A stretch of DNA of 64,000 bases from contig JAJEKV010000238.1 of assembly GCA_021234155.1 (NCBI GenBank), positions 186,001-250,000 on the forward strand, read 5' to 3'. Source of the stretch: Isoetes taiwanensis (taxonomy: Eukaryota > Streptophyta > Lycopodiopsida > Isoetales > Isoetaceae). Below, piece after piece: positions 47,963 through 57,014 of the stretch (positions are counted from its first letter, which is position 1; the number at the start of each line of letters is the position of its first letter). Position numbers and translations under genes: made by a program. The notes below the pieces were generated by a model. That model did no database searches. It saw only the letters and a list, made by a program, of their open reading frames with translations, and was not told the origin of the DNA.

Positions 47963-47978
47963 CGCGGTAGCGGCGACA
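47963..47978 (-). promoter_or_regulatory. Putative primer binding site of element A
   Basis: TGTCGCCGCTACCGCG on the minus strand begins one base inside the 5' LTR. It resembles the TGGCGCCGTT-type site of Athila/Tat elements with T for the third G. It could be a mutated site; the tRNA identity is not certain. Confidence 0.35.
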
Positions 47979-47979
47979 G

Positions 47980-48565
47980 TGTTTGGGGTCTGGGTTCGGG
48001 AACTCCTGCAAGACAGCCCTCTGTGAGGAACCTTGGATCTAACAGGAGAACCCGGGAGCTATGTCACGCGGGATTTGCAAGAAAAACAAGGAAAAGGGAA
48101 AAGAAAACAAAAGAGAACAATGAGATCACAATAATGAGCTTCCTTGATGTCAATGAAGATACATGAGCTCTCGCAATCGAGAGAAAACTGAAGTGAGACA
48201 AGACTCAAAACTCATCTAAAACTCATGTGCTAGCTCTACTCATATATATAGTACAATGGCCTTTGGCCCAATATAGACACTCTGACTGATTTCGGTGCCG
48301 ACTCCTGGAAGAAGGCCTGATTTGCAGGAATGCTGGCGGTGCCTCTTGAAGTGCCTGAAACCATGCTGACGCTGACGCGGGCGGTGACGGGCCGTCACTT
48401 GTCTGAGTGCCTCCTCTTGACGTCAGGCGTGGTCTTTGTCTGCGTGGATGCTTGGTCTTCTGCTGGGCCTTTAACGACTGACCTGTGCCTGACTGTAGAT
48501 CCTTGGCCTTGACTTGGTCCGTCGTATGCATGAATAGTCCTGTACCAGGAGGCACAGGACTAACA
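47980..48565 (-). repeat. 5' LTR of element A
   Basis: 586 bp, TGTTTGGGG..GGACTAACA, about 98% identical by eye to 30290-30876, with TATATATA at about 48243. GACGA follows at 48566 as half of the target duplication. Confidence 0.92.
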
Positions 48566-49045
48566 GACGAAAATCTTGAGGCAGTAAAGGAGATGAGGAG
48601 TCGAAGAACACGTGAAGAATAGGGGTATAGCAGTTCAGGTGTCATTTATATGAAGGGGCCATAGGGAGATCGGAGCCATTGAAAAAGACAGGTGGCGAAC
48701 ATCGCTGAAACAGGAAAGCGATCAAAAATTTGGTGAAGTCCCCAGTAAGGCACAAGAGAAGGAACATGTGATGGGACATCATCGTGAGGGACAGTTGCAT
48801 AATTAAGAATAGCAACTCACGGTAGAGTGTAGTTGTATTCGTCCCGTCCGTGCAATAATGGAAGGGTGCGATATTTACGGTCTGGTACAGTAAATTCCAA
48901 GAGGATCTTTTTGATGAAAAATCCATGATGGGTAAGGATGGGACATGTGGAATGACAACTAGGATGCCAGCTTGACAGAGTAACAAGCCGGTGGCCTCTA
49001 TAAGAACGGATCAAGACGAAAGAGAAGAATTAGCAGAAGAACACC
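48566..49045. other. Element C sequence between env-position ORF and antisense mini-gene
   Basis: Non-coding remnant of element C. Near its end is CTATAAG (48998-49004), the likely TATA box of the element C antisense mini-gene. Confidence 0.5.
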
Positions 49046-49212
49046 ATGGGCTTCGTGAACACTATGCTCAGCGATTGCCTTGAATGGATCACTTGGCGCA
49101 TGAATCATCTGGGTATATAGAAGCTAAAAAACTATGGAATTCCTATGGATGGCTGGCTGACGGGCCTGGCAGAGATGCCCGACCTCCATTCTGAATATGT
49201 GGATGTGGTGAT
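49046..49212 (+). pseudogene. Element C antisense mini-gene, 5' part
   Basis: ATG at 49046 opens a frame reading CLEWITWRMNHLGI, stop, then KNYGIPMDGW, AEMPDLHSEYVDVVI. It matches CQEWITCKMNCLDL, HNRGIAMDGW and AEHPDPMTNAMEVVV of the element A mini-gene. One TAG (49118-49120) interrupts it. Sola 2 is inserted directly after the VVI codons; the frame resumes at 56862. Confidence 0.75.
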
Positions 49213-49239
49213 GGGTGAAAGTATGCTGGTGGGTAGCAA

Positions 49240-49263
49240 AAGCATGCGTCCGGACGCATGCTT
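49240..49263. repeat. Perfect 24-bp palindrome in Sola 2 left end
   Basis: Half-site AAGCATGCGTCC followed by its exact complement. It starts right at the inner edge of the left inverted repeat and has no counterpart at the right end. More small GC hairpins follow (GGGTTTTAGCCC; GGGCGTAACTGCCC). Confidence 0.9.
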
Positions 49264-49739
49264 ATAGCAGGGTTTTAGCCCGCTATCAGCACCCCTGCTT
49301 TTGCTTAATCTGGGTGCTGATGGGCGTAACTGCCCGTCATTTCTTTTTACGCCCTTCATGTACTCGCACAACACCTCACGAACGAGCCGTTAGGAAAATG
49401 ATTGTGGGCTTTTGGCTGGATTTTGTAGCGAGTGGTGGTGTGGTAGCACGTTGCAAATTGGATTACCGTCATGGCCCATGAAATTTCTCCCTCCAATTCA
49501 CTTATCCTCCCTCTCGGGAATTTCATGGCTCCCCGATACCGGCCTCGAGGCAATCACACATTTAGCATTGGATTTTTGGCCCGATGAATCCCAATACTGA
49601 TGTTCCGTGATCTGTTGGATGTCAATGCAACTGAGGAAATATCACGTGAAGATCCGGTTTCCTCGCAATTTACAAGAAATTGGATGCAGCGAGAAAGAGA
49701 GAATACTGATTACGGAATAAGATGAAAAAGCAAATGGCT

Positions 49740-52700
49740 GAGCGGGAGGATCGAGCATGAGACTTGGGCAAGAAATAGCCAAGCAAGTAGTTGATTACTT
49801 CAATAAGCTCACCAAAAACATTCACCGAACTCAAGGCCGATGTGATGAAGAGGGTGGTTCATCACCACGAAATGGAAATCTCGAGAACACGGAATTTTGC
49901 CAAATCCAAAGGAGTGCAAGGCGTGGGTGCTGCTCAACAACTTGAAACAGACAATGGCAGCCACAAAGAGGCAAAGGAACCATGATGTTTGGAGAGCCGT
50001 AACCTCATTACACGGGTGATGGCTTCTTCCACAAAATTGAGATGCAATTCCACTATGGCGGGGTTGTTAGGTGCAACTAATTCTTGCTTTCATGCCTGCG
50101 GCTTCTTAGGTGCTTTTTAAGTGCTTTTAAGTGCTTGTATCTGCTGAGTGATGCTTTGGATGAGATATGTTCATTGATTAATGTGTGCAATATTTCTTAT
50201 GATAGGTTGCATGAGGTCAACAATTGCAACCTATTTGATTAAGAAAAATCGGAAGGCCGCCCTTGGAAATGGTCCGTGGTCTAGCTTCCAAAGGAGGTTG
50301 AGGTGCGATTCTCTCACCCCTGCTTGCAAGCAAAGCATAACAGAATTCTGGAAACAAAATAGCAGAGTCTCTCCTTGCAAGAAAGATGTTGTGAACACTG
50401 TTGGAGAGTCAAGCCCGAATTTCTTATCCCTTGCACCTTATGGAGGTCACACGGTATAAGTTTCCATACAAATTTTTCTTTGCTATTGTTGCATAAATAT
50501 TTCTAACCAAGCGGCCACCATTCAATTTGGAGCTATTTCAACAATACAAAAAGGCACATCCCCGAACACCCTGTTTGCTTAAAGGCTTTCGAGAAGTTGA
50601 AGCCTATTTATGTAAAGAAAGTATCAGAAAGGGAAACCTGTTGTTGCATATACCATATGAAGTTGGAGTATGCCAGGGTAGCCCTGAATGCATTAAGGTC
50701 AGCGAAAACTGGATTTCATGGTGAAGAGTGCAAGTGCACCTGCGAGGTCTGTGGACTGGTGAGGCGATGTCCGCCAGCCAATATATGTATGACTCAACCC
50801 GGTGAAAGCTCACGGAGGGTCGTGGGTTTGCAACAAGAGCGAGGGTGAAGAATGGCATAAACATGACTGCTTGATGCAGACATGTCAGAAGTGTGGCATA
50901 AAAACTCTTCCTATATGTCCAAGAGAGAGAGAGAATCATGAGTTCTTGCTTGAATGGAAGACGTTTGAAAAGGTAATACTCTCTTTATTGCATGCTGCAA
51001 CATGCTGATATGTGCTGTCATCCGCTGAAAACTGCTTTTGTGCTTTCAACTTGCGCTAATCTTCTGTTTTATGCTACAGACCTTGTTACAGATTCCAGTG
51101 GAGACAGAAGAGGCTGGTGGAGTTGCAGACTGCGTTACCAAGGAGGTGCCAGGTGGCAGCAGAAAGAAAAGAGCCAATGCCACCAAGAAGGGAAACAAAA
51201 GTAAGAAATCCAAGGTAGCTGGTGGGACACAGCCTGAAGCTGCAGCACAAGTTGAGAAGAAGGGAAACAAAAGTAAGAAATCCAAGCAAGCTGGTGGGAC
51301 ACAGACTGAAGCTGCAGCACAAGACGAGACCTCAAATGGCAAGGGGAAAAAAAAGAAAGGACCAAAGCCAGTCCTCAGATTGTCTTACAAGAGAACGGCA
51401 GTGAAGGATTTCATTTCATATCTGTGTTCCACATTGAAGATATTCGTGCCACACAATTACAGGGCTAGATGGCAGGCCATGCAATTCAGGAGTTGCCTGG
51501 ACAATATTCAAGATGGCATCATTGTTTCTGTAATTGATTTTTGCAGAGAATTACAAAGATAAAAATACAAAGGGAGGTTCAAAGCCAAAGATTGGCACAA
51601 TGACCAGATAACAATTCTCGGCCCACATCATTATAGGATGGACATCAGTTCTGGGATCAGAAAGCTATTGAAGGAAATCCATTTTTACTTGAGTGATGAC
51701 AAGCTTCATGACACTCTTTTTGTGTAGCACTGTCTTAGAAAGCACAATTCATGGCTTGTATCAAATGGTGTAGATTTCTCCAGGCATATAGTTTGGTCAG
51801 ATGGTTGTTCTAGCCAATTCAAATCTTCTATTTCCTACCAAGATATCACCATGAGCTAGGGAAGGAAATAGTATGGAATTTCATTGGGACAGCCCATGGT
51901 AAGGGAGAGCACGATAGGCAAGGGGCAGTCCTTAAAGGGGCATTCACTAGAGAGCAGCTCAAATATGATGGGGTGAGATTTAGGGGTGCTGCTAATGCAT
52001 GTGAATTCGCAAATCGCTGGAATGAAGGTACCAACAACGGGGACATCAAAAGGTATTATGCTTTCATCCGCCAGATTCGTTGAGTAGTGCCGCCTCAGAA
52101 ACTGCCAGAATAATGTCTTTGAATAGTGCTTTCATCCGCTTTAAGTCTTTGTCTCGTGAACTGGCCAGATCTTGGATGAGTAGTCCAGATATGATGTCTG
52201 TGAGATGCAATACTTGTTGTTTCCTTGCAGGTACTTCTGGGTAATTGGAAAGGATGATGTTGATAGGACAGACCCGCTGGACTGTGCCAGGGTGGAAGGG
52301 ACCAAGCAAATACACAGCATCCGAACATACTTGGCCAAATCAAGCACAAGGGTGGCTCGGAGAGGTTTAAGTTGTTTCGTGGTAACCGTTTGAAAGGAAA
52401 CCGGTCATCTTGTGTGAACAAGCAATGATTGAAGAATTGGAAATATGTTACACTAAAGCCGATAAGCTCCATGGTGAAGGTAATCAAGACTAAATCGATG
52501 AGGCATTTTTGAAGGTGATGGAGAATGGCTATCAGGAAACGTAGAGGAAGGTGATAACTTTGTTGTTGAAATGAAAGGTGGAAATCAGGAGAATGCAGAT
52601 TTCTATGTGGTCAAATGTGTTAAGTCGAGGCATATCCTTGACGTAATTGTCAAGGATAGCCGGGTCGAACCTTCAATGTGGATGAACATGTGTTGGCTGG

Positions 52701-52858
52701 TTTGTACTATCTTTGCCTTGACCCGGATGGTAGTTGGGAGCTACTTGAAGACAAAGGCCGACTTTCAATCTGATCATCACGTATCGGCTATCAAGTTTGA
52801 GATGAATCGATTCACGGCACCAACAGATTTTCCCTTGAACGGGCTACTCACCGGATGA
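49740..52858 (+). pseudogene. Sola-like DDD transposase 2 (heavily decayed)
   Basis: Relative of the transposase at 18737-22414, spread over several exons with GT..AG-like introns (for example about 50973-51078) and many stops and frameshifts. Matches in order: ITEFWKQNSRVSPCKKDVV; ETCCCIYHMKLEYAR; CTCEVCG and CQKCG zinc ligands; RARWQAMQFRSCL; Asp in SVIDFC (51536-51538); HFYLSDDKLHDTLFV, stop, HC; Asp in WSDGCSSQFK (51800-51802); Asp in HGKGEHDRQG (51913-51915); and a C-terminal part (DNFVVEMKGGNQENADFYVV). All three catalytic Asp codons survive. A Lys-rich insert with a 72-bp tandem duplication (51185-51328) is not present in copy 1. Confidence 0.8.
51185..51328 (+). repeat. 72-bp in-frame tandem duplication in transposase 2
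   Basis: Two 24-codon units reading KKGNKSKKSK.AGGTQ.EAAAQ. The insert is strongly basic and lies between the zinc-binding region and the catalytic core. Confidence 0.9.
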
Positions 52859-53259
52859 TCCTTTGACACCGCCATATGAAGGTTGAATATGCTTTGGCCT
52901 AGTTGTTTTATCATTGTAACAAATCTGTAGTTACTTGTGTACTTGTCTCAAATTTTGATCATTGTATTGGAGACAATGCCCCTGAGACAATGTTTGTAGT
53001 ATTGGTTTGAATTATTGGAGTATTTTAGTATTGGAAACAATGCTTGTAGTATTGGAGAGTAAGCTTGATATATATTACAGAAAATTGTACACTCAAGATT
53101 AGAACATCACTCAAGATCACTCAATACTGAAGATAAGACAAAGTAATCATACATATATATTACAAAAAAGTACTGTACAATGGTTACTTCATGAGTCATC
53201 GAAGTCTTCAGAGTCATGCTGGTCGCCAGGAAGGGTGCCCAGCAGCTGCCTTTGTACTT
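52859..53259. other. AT-rich spacer between transposase 2 and the FCP1-like relic
   Basis: Non-coding convergent intergenic stretch, presumably 3' untranslated sequence of both genes. I see no defined motif. Confidence 0.4.
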
Positions 53260-54085
53260 CTAATGGAGCATTGAGGATATAGTAACTGTCTCCTCTTCCA
53301 ACCATGCATCAGTGATGTCAACCTGTGAGATCGTTTCCTGTACAGTATGAGAAGACAAGTACTCCAAAGTTGGACACACAAACTTCTGCAAAAAGTTGTC
53401 CTCTTCTTGCCCCTTGAAAGGCATAATGGGAAGGGTTGTGTGTGCAGGGTTTAGAAACCCTTTGTGTAGGCTGTCATCAACCAAGAAAATCATACCATGA
53501 TTTTGAGGAAAATCCTCAAGTACAACCTTCAACTCCTTGAAAAAATCTGCTTTTTCTCGGGTCTTTTGGATGCTCGCATGCATAGCAATGCTCTTGACCA
53601 TAAACCTTCAAGAATCTGGTCCGCAAATCGGGAACAATGCATCCACCATATCCCTTGTATTCCGAAGTAGAGAAGCACTCCAAATAACAATATCAAACCT
53701 CTGCGAAGTGCCCACTCCACAAATTCATGATACCCCTCGTCCGCAAATGAGGTACTTATTTGCGGTTTCTTTTACAACATGCTTGGTTTGTGGTGGAGGC
53801 AAGATTTTCCCCGTTCATTCTCCTCTCATTTGTTATGCGCCAAGACACCATTTACGCCCAGCACCATCAACTTCCGTGCGGGTGTCCATCCTTGGGACGT
53901 TTGCAACCACCGTCGATGTGTGCCGCATCGTGCTTGTGCATCCGCAATGTGTGCTTTGGACTCACTGGGAAGTGCTATCGGGGATGTCTTTGGGCGGTCT
54001 TTGCCGCAACCTCTTTGGACTCGCTTTATCTTTGCTACGGATGATGGAGAGTGCTGATAGCCATAGTCGATACATCCTTATTAGT
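53260..54085 (-). pseudogene. FCP1/NIF-type HAD phosphatase domain relic in Sola 2
   Basis: Minus strand, in order: a basic N-terminal stretch; KLMVLGVNGVLAHNK (about 53840-53885), matching the first HAD motif of plant FCP1-like proteins (LLVLDxNGxL) but with Gly for the nucleophile Asp; GYHEFVEWALRR; FDIVIWSASLLRNTRDMVD (second motif); and FFKELKVVLEDFP, IFLVDDSLHKGFLNPAHT (third motif, LxDDSxxKxxxNPxHT), ending YLSSHTVQETI. Intact relatives remove phosphate from protein serine, for instance on the RNA polymerase II tail. Frameshifts near 53700 and stops break it. It lies between transposase and RING genes; no copy was found in Sola 1. It may be a captured host gene or an element gene. Confidence 0.7.
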
Positions 54086-54659
54086 ATCTCCCGCCCCCAA
54101 TGTATGGGTGTTTCCGGCTATCGGTAACCCTTGATTTGCCTTTGTCCTCGGTTTCTTCATTCACGACTGTCTTGTTCTCCGCATGCAAGGATGAGCTGCA
54201 ATTAACAACTGAAATTTGAAACACATTCGAAATATAACAGGATAACAGGCACCTTTTGTATGTTAGAGTTTGTCTTTGGCACTTCTTTATCTGTATTGTC
54301 TTCTTCATCGATTCACTAAGTATAACCATTGGCTGCCTTCTTTTTCTCGAGACAAGTTTTTACGAAAGCCTAAGTTGAATAATCCAAACCAAAATTTGCA
54401 CATTAAAGGTGGAATAAAACAGGGATCAAATATATTAATTGTTTGAACAAAAACCTTTTTGGTGATGGTTTAGGGTTGTCTTGCAAATTCAAGGTTTGCT
54501 TAAGTTCGAAATACATAAGGCAAAATTACATTAGCCATGTTTTTCTTTCCAAATGCTACTTCTATGGGGACGTCCTCATCAAGGTCATTTTTCGACTCAC
54601 CCTCACTTTCTTCTTCCACAACCTTCCCGGCCCTTGACCGTGTCAACTTTGTTCACTGC

Positions 54660-56373
54660 TTAACGACCGGTCACGAATCGATTGCCGACATCTTCGCCAT
54701 CGTTTTCCTTCCCTGCAGCAACAGTGTTAGAGGAGGCCTTTATAGAGGCAGCTGCAGAATTTGGAACTATACTATAATTGTTGGCACCATCAGTACTACT
54801 TGAATCTCCCTTGGATTCAGCATGCTTTGGTGTCTCAAAGACCTTGGTCGCCAAGTCCGCAGCAGTGTCAAGAGTCTTTGGTAGTTTGTTGTCCAATGTC
54901 TCAAAAGCACCTTTCGATCTTTGTCAATTCAAAATCAGAGCCTAAAAACAGGCATGTACCTTTTTTCCCATGTCTTGGATGTGGAGTGTGAAGCCTTGTG
55001 GACTTGTGCTTGGCTGATCCTGGGGTCCTTTTACTTTTTGGTGTGATTTGTTGTTTCCTTTTCCTGCTGCTACCAGGAGTTGTGGCTACATGCTCATCAA
55101 CATCAATTATCTTCTTCTCGGTTTTGTGAGCTGTTCCAGCATGCAACACTTCCTGCTTTATTGTATTAAGCTTACCTATTTCCTGCACTAAGCCAGTAGG
55201 AATGGTCTCTATGCACTCGAGGCAGCATCCTCTTTCCATGAGCAAACTGGTGCAGCTAACGCGATAATGATGTCCACATTTCATCCGCAGGCTGAGGGTG
55301 TAATCATCCTGGAATGCAAGACCACAGGTGGAGCATCTCTCCTCATCTCCAATTGGCAATCGGAATGGTATTGGAGTGATGCTGACCAGCTGATCATTTC
55401 TCTTGGTCATCTCCCTCAGCCTGGTGACATTCTGTAAGTGCTGCTGGGCTTTTGCAAGGAGGGACTCGTTGTTGGCAATCTCGGCGATTAGTGCGACCAC
55501 CTTTTCTACAATGGTTTGATCTATTGGCCCACCCCCATTTCAAGTAGGGACTTCAAAGATATATTACGCCATATCTTTCTCCCTCTCCAAAGAATGAATC
55601 TCTCAGAGACACTGCATTAGGATCCGCGGTGCTTGAAGGCGTGCAATATTATCCTTTATGGTCTTCAACTTCCCCTCGCGCGGTAGAAGAAGCTTCCCTT
55701 TGCCTCCAGTTATGCGGCCTGTTCCTTCTTTGACACTAGGTCATTCTCAGCGCAATTTTAGGGCTTCCTGCATATCTTGGATCATGCTTTCCGGACGGGA
55801 AATATTTTCCCCATAAGTCGAGAATCTTCTTTGGACACATTGAAGTACTCTGAATGACAACCTCCTTCTAATTTTGGCCAGATGCCGAGGCTGGGCTTTT
55901 TCTCGCAATGCTTTTAGTCTTTGTTATGCATTTGTGATTTCTTTGGGCTCTATTTTGTGTTCCATTGTAATACGCCGGTAAGCCGAGTTCACTCTTGACC
56001 TTGCTCGAATAGGCTACGCTTTTTCGCCCTGCTGCCCAATTGACCTTGAAATTTTCTGGATCCTGCTTGGCCCTCTTGCAGTTGTTGAATGCAAATAAAA
56101 AGAAACCGTCTTCCTTACTTCTCTGTTCTTCAACCCTTCTGGGTATATCTTGCTCAACAGCTCAATTAGAGCTTCTTCGTGCTCTGGCCTTATTTTGTCG
56201 ATGGATGTCTTGTTCGGAATGACACCATTGGTGTCCCAAACCTCATTATATTCTGCTGCAGATATCACATCCGTTCGAAATTGAGAGGGATGCACGCCCT
56301 CGTTTGATAGACCCGCGTAGGCATGGAAGTCCTCCTCAGTTCGGCAATCAGCCAGGTCGGGTCTTAGGGGCAC
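54660..56373 (-). pseudogene. Coiled-coil/RING protein of Sola 2 (decayed)
   Basis: Minus strand: an N-terminal segment (56014-56373, LSNEGVHPSQFRTDVISA...VRKTVSFYLH) resembling in layout the N-terminal segment of the Sola 1 protein; a helical stretch (LLAKAQQHLQNVTRLREMTK); a RING-like zinc-binding pattern CSTC, 14 residues, CGHHYRVSC, CCLEC (about 55215-55340); a Lys/Arg-rich region with SSRKRKQQITPKSKR (nuclear signal-like); and an acidic/Ser-rich tail (54660-54896). Spacing, strand and position after the transposase match 26764-28365. The exons between 55500 and 56014 are too decayed to read. A ubiquitin-ligase-like role is inferred from the domain only. Confidence 0.6.
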
Positions 56374-56857
56374 GTTCCTTCTGGGCTGAAAGAAATCAAG
56401 AAAAACAAATTAACAGGGCACCATAAGCCATCAAAATTAGATTTGCATTTTGCTTACCCTGCAAGATGGCATCCATTGGAATTGCCGGGCCGAGCCGGCG
56501 GATTAACAACCTTCTTCACCATAGTTTTTGGCGTTTGAGTTTTGGAATACTAAGCTTGGAGTGAATCCGGAAATTCTCGAGCTTCTTCTCCGCGGGCTAT
56601 TTGGCCGGAGTAGCAAAAGGTGGGGAGCACGGTTCGAAATTACAAATTCAAAGTTAAGCTACCCCCTTCGGTCCGCGGTCATTAGTTACGGTGGGCGGTA
56701 AGAAGGTTATGATTGAAACGGGTACGCCCTATGTGAAGTGACGGGCATAGCATAGGTTACACTTCAATTGGTGAAGGGTGGAAAAAATAGTATGAAGGGT
56801 GCTGGTGCTGGGTGCTGGGGTCGCGTTTTTTTGCTACCCACCAGCATACTTTCACCC
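56374..56857. other. Right subterminal region of Sola 2
   Basis: Non-coding, ending in the 28-bp inverted repeat (56830-56857). Direct GGGTGCTGG repeats (56797-56821) sit next to the terminal repeat. Confidence 0.5.
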
Positions 56858-56861
56858 TGAT

Positions 56862-56931
56862 CCATCTGCAACGGCATCACAGACGAGGGTATCACATCTT
56901 GTGGGCCTGCTTTGTGACCAATTTTAAATAA
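56862..56931 (+). pseudogene. Element C antisense mini-gene, 3' part
   Basis: Continues the frame broken at 49212 as HLQRHHRRGYHIL, ending at TAA 56929-56931. It matches HLRWDPEQNYYHIL of the element A copy. Confidence 0.7.
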
Positions 56932-57014
56932 GGATGGTCTAGATAGTACGTAGTGTGACAATATAGAGGAGAAATCCTCAATTTTGTATGTAATCTACTA
57001 CGTTTTCAATATAA

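Larger units (their letters stand above)
30290..48565 (-). mobile_element. Gypsy LTR retrotransposon 'element A' (Tat/Athila-like layout)
   Basis: Two LTRs of 586-587 bp enclose, on the minus strand, gag, protease, RT-RNase H, integrase, an antisense mini-gene (+), and a large extra ORF before the 3' LTR. Target duplication: GACGG at 30285-30289 and GACGA at 48566-48570 (one mismatch). Gene order PR-RT-RH-INT places it in Ty3/gypsy. The extra ORF in env position, the antisense ORF and the F-x-DD RT box recall the Tat/Athila group; this is inference. A 7.4-kb insertion (36003-43455) splits RNase H from integrase, so the native length is about 10.8 kb. The LTRs differ at about a dozen positions, so it is not very recent. 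Pol has several stops and frameshifts. Confidence 0.9.
49213..56857 (+). mobile_element. Sola-like DNA transposon 2 (7.6 kb)
   Basis: Terminal inverted repeats of 28 bp start GGGTGAAAGTATGCTGGTGG (left at 49213, right complement ending 56857) and look identical. The 4-bp target duplication TGAT is at 49209-49212 and 56858-56861. Removing the insert and one TGAT joins DVVI to HLQR in the element C mini-gene, matching VVVHLR of element A, so the ends are exact. Content: broken transposase (+), FCP1-like phosphatase relic (-), coiled-coil/RING relic (-). Termini share only GGGT with Sola 1, so it is a different family of the same type. Identical TIRs alongside badly decayed genes suggest mobilisation in trans, or selection on the ends. 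Confidence 0.85.
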
